Positions 8,018-16,320 of a stretch of 49,253 nt of DNA are shown here, in pieces; within the stretch, counting starts at the first letter, position 1, and each line of letters starts with the position of its first letter. The stretch is from an uncultured Oscillospiraceae bacterium. GTDB taxonomy: Bacteria > Bacillota > Clostridia > Oscillospirales > Oscillospiraceae. Made by a program: the position numbers and the translations under genes. The notes beneath the pieces were generated by a model. It saw nothing but the letters and a program-made list of their open reading frames with translations, searched no databases and was not told where the DNA came from. Location of the stretch: positions 1 to 49,253 of the forward strand of contig CANQQB010000009.1 in NCBI GenBank assembly GCA_947625845.1, read 5' to 3'.

Positions 8018-9763
8018 TTAATATTGCTCCACGTCCTGGAGCGCGTCGTAGCCCTCTTCGCCGGTGCGGACCTTGACCACGTTCTCCACGTCGTAGACGA
8101 AGATCTTCCCGTCGCCGATATGGCCGGTGTACAGCACCTTCTTGGCCGTCTCGATGACCGTGCGGACGGGTATCTTGCTGACCACGATCTCCACCTGGAT
8201 ACGGGGCAGGAGGGTGATATCCTGGACCACGCCCCGGTAATACTCCGGCTTGCCCTTCTGCACGCCGCAGCCCATCACATTGGTCACCGTCATGCCGGTC
8301 ACGCCGATGTCCAGCATAGCCGCCTTCAGCGCCTCGAACTTCTCCATGTGCAGCAAAATGGTCACGTTCGACATCTTCACCGCGCTGTCGGACGCCGCCG
8401 GCCACGGCGAGCGGACCTGGACCGGCACCGCCTCGTCTATGCCCACGGCGGGCACGTCCCCCGGACGGCTCTCCCCGGCGGCAGCCACGGCGGGCAGCCC
8501 CATGGCGGGCATGAAGTCCGCGTAGGCGCTGACCAGGCCGTGCTCGGTCACGTCCAGGCCCCGCAGCTCCTCCTCCGGCTTCACCCGCAGGCCGATGGTG
8601 GCCTTGATGAGCAGGAAGAACACGGTGATGGTCACCGCCGTCCAGCCGATGACCGCCCCGATGCCCAGAAGCTGTACCCCCAGCAGATGCAGCCCGCCGC
8701 CGTAGAAAAGCCCGGTGAGCGTGTCGTTGCCGGGAGCGGAGGTGGTGGCGAACAGCCCCACGGCGATGCCGCCCCAGATGCCGTTCAGGCAGTGGACCGC
8801 CACCGCGCCCACCGGGTCGTCCACCCGCAGCTTGTTATCGAGAAACCAAACGCCGAATACCACCAGCAGCCCGGACACCGCGCCGATGGCGATAGCGCCC
8901 GCGCAGTCGGTCACGTCGCAGGGGGCCGTGATGCCCACCAGCCCCGCCAGGGACGCGTTCAGGCACATGCTCACGTCCGGCTTGCCGTATTTGAGCCACG
9001 TGAACACCATGCACACGGTGGTGGCCACGGCGGGAGCCACGGTGGTGGTCAGAAACACGCTGCCAAGCTGCTGCACGCTGGTGCATGCCGCGCCGTTGAA
9101 GCCGTACCAGCCCAGCCACAGGATGAATACGCCCAACTCTCCCAGGGGGATGTTGTGGCCGGGGAAGGCGTTGACCTTTGTGACCTTGCCCTTGTCGTCC
9201 CTTGTGAACTTGCCGATACGCGGCCCCACCAGCGCCGCGCCGATGAACGCGCACACGCCGCCCACCATGTGGATGGCCACGGACCCGGCGAAATCGTGGA
9301 ACCCAAGCTGACTCAGCCAGCCGCCGCCCCAGATCCAGTGGGCTTCAATGGGATAGATCAGCGCCGAGATCACCCCGGAGTAGATGCAGTAGGACAAAAA
9401 TTTTGTCCGCTCCGCCATAGCGCCGGACACGATGGTGGCCGTGGTGGCGCAGAAGACCAGGTTGAACACGAAGTTGGACCAGTCAAAGTTTTCATAGGCC
9501 GTGAAGATGTCGAACCCCGGCCTGCCGATGAAGCCCAGCACATCCTCCCCCAGCAGCAGACTGAAACCGATCAGGATGAACACGCAGGTGCCGATGCAGA
9601 AGTCCATCAGGTTCTTCATCAGGATGTTGCCCGCGTTTTTTGCCCTGGCGAAGCCGCTCTCCACCATGGCAAAGCCCGCCTGCATCCAGAACACCAGCGC
9701 CGCGCCGATCAGGAACCACACGGCGAATATCTCGCCGGACACGCTCTCCAGTATTGCTTCCAT
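8018..9763 (-). CDS. amt: Ammonium transporter fused to a PII (GlnK) signalling domain
   Basis: The 581-residue protein has an N-terminal Amt channel of about 430 residues with many membrane segments (FWMQAGFAMVESGFARAKNAG and GGWLSQLGFHDFAGS are Amt hallmarks). A low-complexity linker of about 35 residues is followed by a complete PII domain (about 464-581). The PII part has a full-length T-loop with QKGKPEYYRG; the second Tyr (about 509) aligns with the modifiable Tyr51 of GlnK. It also has the HIGDGKIFVYDVENVVKVRTGEEG signature. Free GlnK normally binds Amt and blocks ammonium flow when nitrogen is plentiful, so here the gate is tethered to its channel. The C-terminal position keeps PII in the cytoplasm. 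The gene stands alone with its own promoter and leader hairpin. Confidence 0.93.
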   Translation of the reverse strand: MEAILESVSGEIFAVWFLIGAALVFWMQAGFAMVESGFARAKNAGNILMKNLMDFCIGTCVFILIGFSLLLGEDVLGFIGRPGFDIFTAYENFDWSNFVFNLVFCATTATIVSGAMAERTKFLSYCIYSGVISALIYPIEAHWIWGGGWLSQLGFHDFAGSVAIHMVGGVCAFIGAALVGPRIGKFTRDDKGKVTKVNAFPGHNIPLGELGVFILWLGWYGFNGAACTSVQQLGSVFLTTTVAPAVATTVCMVFTWLKYGKPDVSMCLNASLAGLVGITAPCDVTDCAGAIAIGAVSGLLVVFGVWFLDNKLRVDDPVGAVAVHCLNGIWGGIAVGLFATTSAPGNDTLTGLFYGGGLHLLGVQLLGIGAVIGWTAVTITVFFLLIKATIGLRVKPEEELRGLDVTEHGLVSAYADFMPAMGLPAVAAAGESRPGDVPAVGIDEAVPVQVRSPWPAASDSAVKMSNVTILLHMEKFEALKAAMLDIGVTGMTVTNVMGCGVQKGKPEYYRGVVQDITLLPRIQVEIVVSKIPVRTVIETAKKVLYTGHIGDGKIFVYDVENVVKVRTGEEGYDALQDVEQY

Positions 9764-9792
9764 TTTTTCTTTCCTTTCCTTTCCAAAACTTT

Positions 9793-9842
9793 AAAAAACG
9801 GCGAGGACGCCCCGACTGCCTGTCGCGACGTCCTTGCCGTTT
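9793..9842 (-). terminator. Leader terminator (attenuator) of the amt transcript
   Basis: On the minus strand, AAACGGCAAGGACG and CGTCCTCGCCGTTT form a 14-position stem with a single A-C mismatch (9796-9842). It encloses a 19-base apical segment and runs straight into a T6 tract. The hairpin lies between the amt promoter and the amt ribosome-binding site, so it would end transcription before the gene unless antiterminated. The regulator is unknown. Confidence 0.7.
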
Positions 9843-9852
9843 CATTGTACGC

Positions 9853-9881
9853 ATGATAAACCCGGTGTGTTCGATTGTCAA
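9853..9881 (-). promoter_or_regulatory. amt promoter
   Basis: On the minus strand, TTGACA (9876-9881), a 17-base spacer and TATCAT (9853-9858) form a near-consensus sigma-A promoter. It starts the transcript within a few bases of the attenuator hairpin. Confidence 0.75.
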
Positions 9882-9906
9882 GGCACAATGCCCAAATTCA
9901 GGCCCC

Positions 9907-9930
9907 GGATTTGCACATTTTGTCAAATCC
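9907..9930. promoter_or_regulatory. Palindrome upstream of the amt promoter
   Basis: Seven-base arms GGATTTG and CAAATCC are separated by 10 bases and lie about 25 bases upstream of the amt -35 box. The position suits an activator site. No protein can be named. Confidence 0.4.
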
Positions 9931-10054
9931 TCTGGTCTTTGCGCCCAATTGTCCCGCCGGTTTTATCACATTTTGCCATAGGACCCATAAGAATTCTTTA
10001 TAGATAGCCCGGCCGGCGCGCCACGCGCCAACAGACCCGGCGGAAAAAGCGGTG

Positions 10055-10083
10055 TTGACGGCCGTGGACATACAGAGTATATT
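10055..10083 (+). promoter_or_regulatory. Promoter of the GH94-led operon
   Basis: TTGACG (10055-10060), a 17-base spacer and TATATT (10078-10083) form a good sigma-A promoter about 87 bases before the GH94 start codon. Confidence 0.7.
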
Positions 10084-10169
10084 CAAAGTACCGGCGCGGT
10101 CCGCGTCCATCCGTGGGCTGCGTGCGCGATCTGACGAGACAATAATTTTTCATATCAGAGGTGTGGACT

Positions 10170-13073
10170 ATGTTTTTTCAACAGGAACAGGCCAGGACCC
10201 AGACCAAAACGGCCCATGCCGTGATAGGTTCGCGCTTTGCCGGCCATCTGGACCAGGGCGCGTGGGACGGGGAATTTCTGACGGCGGACCGCACGGCGGC
10301 CCTGGGCTTTCTGGGCTTGCCCTATGAAGCGCCCGTCTGCGCGTATCTCATGAACCGGCCGGCGGTGGCCGCGTATCTGGCGGACTTCACCGGCGACCAG
10401 GCCTTCTGCGTCCGGGACGGCCAGGTCATCCATTTGACGGCCCGGGGAAGCTCGCCCGTCCCGGCGGACGTGGCGGCTGAGGTCCTGGACGTGCGGGACC
10501 GGGTACTGGCCGGCCCCGGCAATCTTAACGAAAAGGGCGAGTTATTGCTGGACCTGAAGGCCTACCCGGTGGGGACCCACTATCCGGTGAACCTGCTGCT
10601 TGGCGACCGGGCAGGGTACCCCCATCCGCTGTACACCACCCCCAAGAGCGCCCTGGACGGCCTGGGCAGGGGATCCTTCCGCGCCTCCGGCGGTACCCAG
10701 GTCCTGGCCACCCGCTATGTGCTCCAGCCGGAGGAAAACGGGGAACCGGCCAACCGGCAGTTCTATCTGGCCGAGAACGGCCGGCAGATCTTCTACTCCG
10801 CCGGCGTGGACGAAAACGTCGCCTCCGCCCATTGTCTGCACAGCCAGGGCCGCAGCGTGATCACCTGTGAGACGGCCTGCGGCCTCACGGTGCGCCGGAC
10901 GATCTTCCTTCTGCCCCAGGAGCAGGGCATGCCCACGGCGGTGGAGGCCCAGCGTGTGGAGATCGAAAACCGCACGGACCGGGACCGGACCCTGAAGATC
11001 GTCATGACCGGCATGTTCGGCATCACCGACCCCGCCACCATCGCCAACGACATCGTGTACGCCAACATCGTGGCCGAGAGCGAGATATACTACCGAGACG
11101 GCCGGCCCGCCGCCATGACGGTGCACCACAAGCCCAAGGGCTGTCGTGGGGAGAAGCGCTTCGCGGCGCTGCTGTGCGCGGGGGAGGGCTTTGACGAATT
11201 TTGCACCAGCCTTCCCGACTTCATCGGCCGTGGCACGCTGGCCCGGCCGGAGCTGGCCGTCCATCTGCCCAGCCGGTACAGCCGAAAGATGACGCCCTTT
11301 TTCGCCATGGGCAAGACCTTTACCGTGAAGGCCGGCCAAACGGCGGTCATTGACGAATTTGTGGGCATGCTGGAGACGGACGGCGACGCGGCGGCGGAGC
11401 TGGACGGCGCATTGGCCTGTCTTCTGGACAAATACGCGGACCCGGCGGCCCTGACGGCGACGCTGGAAGGCGTGGAGCGGTTTTGGGATACCTACGGGTC
11501 CTATCTGGAGCCGGCCACCGGCGACGAGCGCCTGGACGCCTACGTCCGCTGGAACCTGCCCTTCCAGGTTCTGTACCAGACCTATGTGTCCCGCGCCTTT
11601 GCCTGGACCCAGAAGTCCTATCGGGAGACCGGCTTTCGGGAGATACAGGACATCTACGCGTCCATGTATTATCTCTGCGCCATGGGCAGGAGCGCTCTGG
11701 TGAAGGAGCTGATCGTGCCGTGGGTGAAAAACGTGTTCGCCATGGGCTACGCCTACCACAACTTCACCGTCCGGGGCAAGGAGCCGGGGGAGTGCTCGGA
11801 CGACCAGCTCTGGCTGGTCCAGGCGGTGTATCGCTACGTGACCCTGACGGGGGACTACGGCTTTTTGCGGGAGAGCTTTCCCGTGGCCGGCACGGACACT
11901 GTCCGGCCATTGTGGGACACCATTATGGCCATATTGGAATACTCCGGCTCCATCTCCGTAGGCGCCCACGGCCTGCCCCTTCTGGACAAAGCGGACTGGA
12001 ACGACACTCTCCGCCTGGACCGGGAGGTGCTGGACGGACCGGAGAAGGAGCGGCGCTACCGCAAGCAGTTGGAGGAAAAGGGCCAGCGCTGGGGAGCCGC
12101 CTGGGAAAATACCCTGTCCGAGAGCGTGATGAACGCCTGTCTATTGAAGATCGCCGCAGACGAGGCGGCGGAGCTGGCCGGACCCATCGGCCGGTCAGCG
12201 GACGGGGAAAAGGCCGCGGCTCTGGCGGCGCGTGTGGCGGCGAGCATGCAGCGCCACGCCTGGAAGCGCGGCTGGTTTGCCCGCTGCCTCATCAACGACG
12301 GCCGGCCCTACACCTATCTTGGCGCGCCGGGTGACGGCCTGAGCCTGGACCCGGCCGTGGACGGCAGCTACTACCTCAACTCCTACAGTTGGTCCATCCT
12401 GGCCAACGTGGCCGGGGAGGAGCAGATCGCCTCCATGCTGGACGCGGTGGAGCGGTACTTGAAGACCGACGCGGGACTCAAGCTGTGCACCCTGGTGGAC
12501 TACGACCGCCTGGGAGTGGACACCGGCACGGCCCTCTATTTCCCCGGCGACCGGGAAAACGGCGGCGTATTCAAGCACGCGGCCATGATGGCCACGGTGG
12601 CGTCTTTACAGGCGGCCAAGACCGTGCGCGACCCGGCTTTGAGCAGGAGGCTGACGGCGCTTGCGTTTTTCATGATCGAGCGCACGGTGCCCTACCGGAC
12701 CCTGGACGACCCCTTCGTCCTCAAGGGCAACCCCCGCTTCTGCACCCAGTACAACAACAGCGAGACCGGGGAGAACATCGGCCCCATGCTGTCCGGCACC
12801 GCCTCCTGGCTGAGCCTGGCGGTGTACGAATTTCTTGGCGTGGACGTGCGCCGGGATACCCTCCGCTTTTCGCCGGTGCTGCCGGACGGCCAGACGCGTA
12901 TGGCCTACACCCTGCGTCTGCCGGACGGCACGGTCCGGGTAGAGGTGGAGGGAAGCGCCGACCGTTTCCGGTCCGGTCCGGAGAGCGTATACACCCTGGA
13001 CGGCGCGCCCGCCGGTCCGGTGATACCAAGACCCGCGGACGGCAAAGCGCACACGGTGAAGATCGTCCTTTGA
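10170..13073 (+). CDS. GH94 disaccharide/cellodextrin phosphorylase
   Basis: The 967-residue protein resembles GH94 inverting phosphorylases: an N-terminal beta-sandwich, then an (alpha/alpha)6 catalytic barrel with ADWNDTL. The DWND motif lies at about residues 609-612 and carries the family's catalytic Asp. QYNNSETGENIGPMLSGTASWL near the end is the phosphate-side region. Such enzymes split beta-linked disaccharides or cellodextrins with phosphate to give a sugar 1-phosphate, saving ATP. The length is nearer cellodextrin phosphorylases than the roughly 800-residue cellobiose phosphorylases, but the substrate is unproven. ATG 10170 is preferred over the in-frame GTG 10161 because AGAGGTG is correctly spaced from it. 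It is the first gene of a long plus-strand operon for beta-glucan and xyloglucan breakdown. Confidence 0.85.
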   Translation: MFFQQEQARTQTKTAHAVIGSRFAGHLDQGAWDGEFLTADRTAALGFLGLPYEAPVCAYLMNRPAVAAYLADFTGDQAFCVRDGQVIHLTARGSSPVPADVAAEVLDVRDRVLAGPGNLNEKGELLLDLKAYPVGTHYPVNLLLGDRAGYPHPLYTTPKSALDGLGRGSFRASGGTQVLATRYVLQPEENGEPANRQFYLAENGRQIFYSAGVDENVASAHCLHSQGRSVITCETACGLTVRRTIFLLPQEQGMPTAVEAQRVEIENRTDRDRTLKIVMTGMFGITDPATIANDIVYANIVAESEIYYRDGRPAAMTVHHKPKGCRGEKRFAALLCAGEGFDEFCTSLPDFIGRGTLARPELAVHLPSRYSRKMTPFFAMGKTFTVKAGQTAVIDEFVGMLETDGDAAAELDGALACLLDKYADPAALTATLEGVERFWDTYGSYLEPATGDERLDAYVRWNLPFQVLYQTYVSRAFAWTQKSYRETGFREIQDIYASMYYLCAMGRSALVKELIVPWVKNVFAMGYAYHNFTVRGKEPGECSDDQLWLVQAVYRYVTLTGDYGFLRESFPVAGTDTVRPLWDTIMAILEYSGSISVGAHGLPLLDKADWNDTLRLDREVLDGPEKERRYRKQLEEKGQRWGAAWENTLSESVMNACLLKIAADEAAELAGPIGRSADGEKAAALAARVAASMQRHAWKRGWFARCLINDGRPYTYLGAPGDGLSLDPAVDGSYYLNSYSWSILANVAGEEQIASMLDAVERYLKTDAGLKLCTLVDYDRLGVDTGTALYFPGDRENGGVFKHAAMMATVASLQAAKTVRDPALSRRLTALAFFMIERTVPYRTLDDPFVLKGNPRFCTQYNNSETGENIGPMLSGTASWLSLAVYEFLGVDVRRDTLRFSPVLPDGQTRMAYTLRLPDGTVRVEVEGSADRFRSGPESVYTLDGAPAGPVIPRPADGKAHTVKIVL

Positions 13074-13099
13074 ACCGCTGACGATGTGAGGAAGAGCGT

Positions 13100-15064
13100 A
13101 TGATCAAGATCGGCATGGCCTATTACCCCGAGCACTGGGACCGGTCCCTTTGGGAGCGGGACGCCGCGCGGATGAAGAAGCTTGGCGTACACGTGGTGCG
13201 CCTGGGGGAGTTTGCCTGGGGGCGTATGGAGCCGGAGGACGGCCGGTTCGACTTCGGCTGGCTGGACGACGCCATCGACGTGATAACGGGGCAGGGGATG
13301 CAGGTGCTTCTGTGCACCCCCACCAACAGCGCCCCCATGTGGCTGTACACAGACCACCCGGAGACGGTCCAGTGCGGCCCGGACGGCCGGCCCATCGACC
13401 TGGGCATCCGAGGCCACCGGTGCATCCAGAGCCCGGTGTTCCGCCGCTACGCCGCGCGTATCACGGACGAGATGGCGAAGCGCTGCGCCGGCCGGCGGTC
13501 GGTCTTCGCCTGGCAGCTTGACAACGAGCTGGAAAACAACCACTGTACCTGTCCCGCCTGCCGGGAGGCCTTCCGTGGCTGGCTGCGGGACAAGTACGGC
13601 TCTCTGGCCGCGCTGAATCGCGCCTGGGGCACGGACGTGTGGAGCGGCCAGATCACCGCCTGGGAGCAGATCGAGCCGCCCGTGACGAAAGCGTACATGC
13701 CGGACTGGATGAACCCGGCCTGCATGCTGGACTATGAGCGCTTCGGCGCCTGGTCCCTGGCGGATTTTGTTCGGTGCCAGCGGGACATCATCAAGGCCCA
13801 TGACCCGGCCGCGCTGGTGACCACCAACGGCTGGTTTCCCGCCAACATGCCGGACTTCTACCAGGTCTTCGCGCCCCTGGACGTGGCGGCCTACGACAAC
13901 TACCCGCCCATGGAGCTGCCGGAGGACCCGGAGGCGCTCTATTCCAACGCCTTCGGCCTGGATCTCATTCGGGGCTTCAAGCGCAGGAATTTCTGGATAT
14001 TGGAGCAGCTTGGCGGCGCGGGGGGCTGCTGGAGCCCCATGGGAGCCGCGCCGGAGCCGGGCATGCTGGAGGGCTACGCGCTGCAGGCCGTGGCCCACGG
14101 AGCGGACCTGGTGAGCTTTTTCCGCTGGCGCTCGGCCTGTTCGGGTGCGGAGATGCTGGGCCACGGCATCCTGGACCACGACGACCGGGACAACCGCCGT
14201 CTTGCGGAGATCGGCCATTTTTGCCGCCGGCTGGAAGCGCTTCCTGACCTGGACAAAACGGCCATCCGCAGCGACGTGGCGATATTATACGGCCCCGACC
14301 AGGAGTTTGCCCTCAAGAACCAGCGCCAGAGCCGCGATTTTGCCTACTGGACCCAGCTCCGCCTGTTCCAGGACGGGTGCATGAGTCTGGGGGTCAACGT
14401 GGACGTGATCGCCCAGGACGCGCCCCTGGCGGGGTACAAGGCGGTGCTGGTCCCCACCCATTACGTGACGGACCCGACCCTGGCGTCCCGGCTGGAGGCC
14501 TTCGCCTCAGCCGGCGGCACGGTGGTGCTCACCAACCGCAGCGGCGTGAAGGACGCGCACAACAACTGTATTTTCGGCCAGAGCCTGCCCACGGTCTTCC
14601 GCCATTTGTGCGGCTGCCGTGTGGAGGAATACGACGCCATCGGCGAGAGGCATAACCGCATCGAGACTCCCGCCGGGGAGCGCTTCACCGTCACCGGCTG
14701 GTGCGATATTTTGGCCCCGGAGGGAGCCGACGTCTGGGCACGGTACACCGAGAAGTTTTACGCCGGGAGCGCCGCCGTCACGAGAAACGCCTTTGGCGCT
14801 GGCCGCGCCTATTACGTGGGCACGGTAGGCCAGCGGTCCCTGTACCGGACGCTGCTGACGGAGATCTGCCGGGAGCTTGATATCCCGACGCTTGCTGACC
14901 TGCCCGTAGGCGTGGAGGTCACCACCCGCACCGGCCCCGGCGGCGCGTACCGATTCTTTTTCAACAACACCCTCCGCGAGCAGTCCTTCCCCCTGGACGG
15001 GGCGCGGGTATCCCTTGCGCCCATGGAGATGAAAATACGCACAGACGATGGCCAATGGGCATGA
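13100..15064 (+). CDS. GH42 beta-galactosidase
   Basis: The 654-residue cytoplasmic enzyme has the GH42 start (GMAYYPEHW), the acid/base in QLDNELE (Glu143) and the nucleophile in ILEQLGG (Glu302). A cysteine cluster, CTCPAC (149-154), corresponds to the structural zinc site of many GH42 enzymes. A glutamine-amidotransferase-like middle domain and a small C-terminal beta domain follow. It removes terminal beta-D-galactose; alpha-L-arabinopyranosidase activity also occurs in the family. Next to the GH31 xylosidase and GH29 fucosidase, it would expose xylosyl-glucose in xyloglucan oligosaccharides. It follows GH94 by 26 bases with a GAGGAAG site. Confidence 0.9.
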   Translation: MIKIGMAYYPEHWDRSLWERDAARMKKLGVHVVRLGEFAWGRMEPEDGRFDFGWLDDAIDVITGQGMQVLLCTPTNSAPMWLYTDHPETVQCGPDGRPIDLGIRGHRCIQSPVFRRYAARITDEMAKRCAGRRSVFAWQLDNELENNHCTCPACREAFRGWLRDKYGSLAALNRAWGTDVWSGQITAWEQIEPPVTKAYMPDWMNPACMLDYERFGAWSLADFVRCQRDIIKAHDPAALVTTNGWFPANMPDFYQVFAPLDVAAYDNYPPMELPEDPEALYSNAFGLDLIRGFKRRNFWILEQLGGAGGCWSPMGAAPEPGMLEGYALQAVAHGADLVSFFRWRSACSGAEMLGHGILDHDDRDNRRLAEIGHFCRRLEALPDLDKTAIRSDVAILYGPDQEFALKNQRQSRDFAYWTQLRLFQDGCMSLGVNVDVIAQDAPLAGYKAVLVPTHYVTDPTLASRLEAFASAGGTVVLTNRSGVKDAHNNCIFGQSLPTVFRHLCGCRVEEYDAIGERHNRIETPAGERFTVTGWCDILAPEGADVWARYTEKFYAGSAAVTRNAFGAGRAYYVGTVGQRSLYRTLLTEICRELDIPTLADLPVGVEVTTRTGPGGAYRFFFNNTLREQSFPLDGARVSLAPMEMKIRTDDGQWA

Positions 15065-15074
15065 AGCAAGCGTA

Positions 15075-15102
15075 TTGACACCGTTCGGAAATTGGGTACA
15101 AT
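15075..15102 (+). promoter_or_regulatory. Internal promoter upstream of fucO
   Basis: TTGACA (15075-15080), a 16-base spacer and TACAAT (15097-15102) form a near-consensus promoter. It begins 11 bases after the GH42 stop, so fucO and the downstream genes can be expressed apart from GH94-GH42. Confidence 0.65.
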
Positions 15103-15134
15103 ATGACATATTAATTTATCAGGAGGAACACACA

Positions 15135-16280
15135 ATGGCAAATCGCATCGTACTGAATAACGTCTCCTATCACGGCGCGGGAGCCGTGGCCGAGGTGTCC
15201 AACGAGCTGGCCGCTCACGGCTGCAAAAAGGTCTTCATCGCCTCCGGCAGCCACGCGGTCAGGTCCGGCCAGATCGACGTCATCCTGAACGGCCTGAAGG
15301 CAAAGGGCATGGACTACACCGTCTTCACCGACATCAAGCCCAACCCCACCATCGAGAACGTCCAATCCGGCGTGGCCGCCTTCAAAGCTTTCCAGGCCGA
15401 CAGCATCGTGGCCGTAGGCGGCGGCTCCGTCATGGACACCGCCAAGGCCATTGGCGTCATCATCACCAACCCGGAGTTTGCCGACGTGCGCTCCCTGGAG
15501 GGTGTGGCTCCCACGAAGAACCACGCGGTGTTCACCGTCGCCGTGCCCACCACCGCCGGCACCGCCGCCGAGGTCACGATAAACTACGTGATCACCGACG
15601 TGGAGCGCAAGCGCAAATTTGTCTGCGTGGACGTGCACGACATCCCCGACGTGGCCGTGGTAGACCCGGACATGATGCTGTCCATGCCCGAGAGCCTGAC
15701 CGCCGCCACCGGCATGGACGCGCTGACCCACGCCATCGAGGGCTATACCACCGCCGCCGCCTGGCAGATGACGGACATGTTCCACCTGGAGGCCATCCGG
15801 CTCATTTCCGCCAACTTGCGCTCTGCCCTGAAGAACGACCCGGAGGGCCGCAAAAATATGGCCCTTGGCCAGTATATCGCCGGCATGGGCTTTTCCAACG
15901 TAGGTCTGGGCATCGCCCACTCTATGGCCCACACCCTTGGCGCGGTGTACGACACGCCCCACGGCGTGGCATGCGCCATGATGCTGCCCATCGTGATGGA
16001 GTATAACGCCGGCGCCACCGGCGAGAAGTATCGCCAGATCGCCCGCGCCATGGGAGTGAAAGGCGTGGACGATATGACCCAGGAGCAGTACCGCGCCGCC
16101 GCCATCGACGCGGTGAAGAAGCTGTCCGCCGACGTGGGCATCCCCGCCAGGCTGGACAAGCTGAAGGAAGAGGACCTGGACTTCCTGGCCCAGTCCGCCG
16201 CCGCGGACGCCTGCGCCCCCGGCAACCCCAAGCCGGCGTCTGTGGAGGACTTCAAGGCCCTGTTTCGCAAGATCATGTAA
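15135..16280 (+). CDS. fucO: Lactaldehyde reductase (FucO-type iron alcohol dehydrogenase)
   Basis: The 381-residue protein closely resembles Escherichia coli FucO along its whole length, including the shared stretches NPEFADVRSLEG, PTTAGTAAEVTINYVITD and YNTPHG-like DTPHG. The NAD-binding motif is AVGGGSVMDTAKAIG. Metal ligands fall in DALTHAIEG (Asp, His), HSMAHTLGA and DTPHGVA. It reduces lactaldehyde from fucose or rhamnose breakdown to 1,2-propanediol, regenerating NAD+. I start it at ATG 15135 because AGGAGG lies 8 bases upstream; the longer open frame from 15048 is not needed. Its placement among hydrolases fits with the GH29 fucosidase supplying fucose, although fucose isomerase and aldolase genes are not in the window. 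Confidence 0.85.
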   Translation: MANRIVLNNVSYHGAGAVAEVSNELAAHGCKKVFIASGSHAVRSGQIDVILNGLKAKGMDYTVFTDIKPNPTIENVQSGVAAFKAFQADSIVAVGGGSVMDTAKAIGVIITNPEFADVRSLEGVAPTKNHAVFTVAVPTTAGTAAEVTINYVITDVERKRKFVCVDVHDIPDVAVVDPDMMLSMPESLTAATGMDALTHAIEGYTTAAAWQMTDMFHLEAIRLISANLRSALKNDPEGRKNMALGQYIAGMGFSNVGLGIAHSMAHTLGAVYDTPHGVACAMMLPIVMEYNAGATGEKYRQIARAMGVKGVDDMTQEQYRAAAIDAVKKLSADVGIPARLDKLKEEDLDFLAQSAAADACAPGNPKPASVEDFKALFRKIM

Positions 16281-16320
16281 TTGACCCCGGTCCGAGGCAC
16301 AGTGACAGGAGGGACGAGAC

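Larger units (their letters stand above)
9764..10169. other. Divergent intergenic region between amt and the GH94 operon
   Basis: This 406-base stretch has no supported gene. Toward amt it holds a promoter (9853-9881) and a leader terminator hairpin (9793-9842), with a palindrome (9907-9930) upstream of the promoter. Toward GH94 it holds a promoter at 10055-10083. I see nothing recognisable at about 9935-10050. Confidence 0.7.

Noticed and set aside
9793-9842. ANTAR-type two-hairpin antitermination motif in the amt leader
   Set aside because: Amt and glutamine genes are common ANTAR targets, but the apical segment does not show the paired hexaloops with A at position 1 and G at position 4. 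I keep only an attenuator of unknown type.
8009-9856. Open frame of 615 codons on the plus strand over amt
   Set aside because: It is a His/Arg/Gly-rich shadow of the amt-PII gene.
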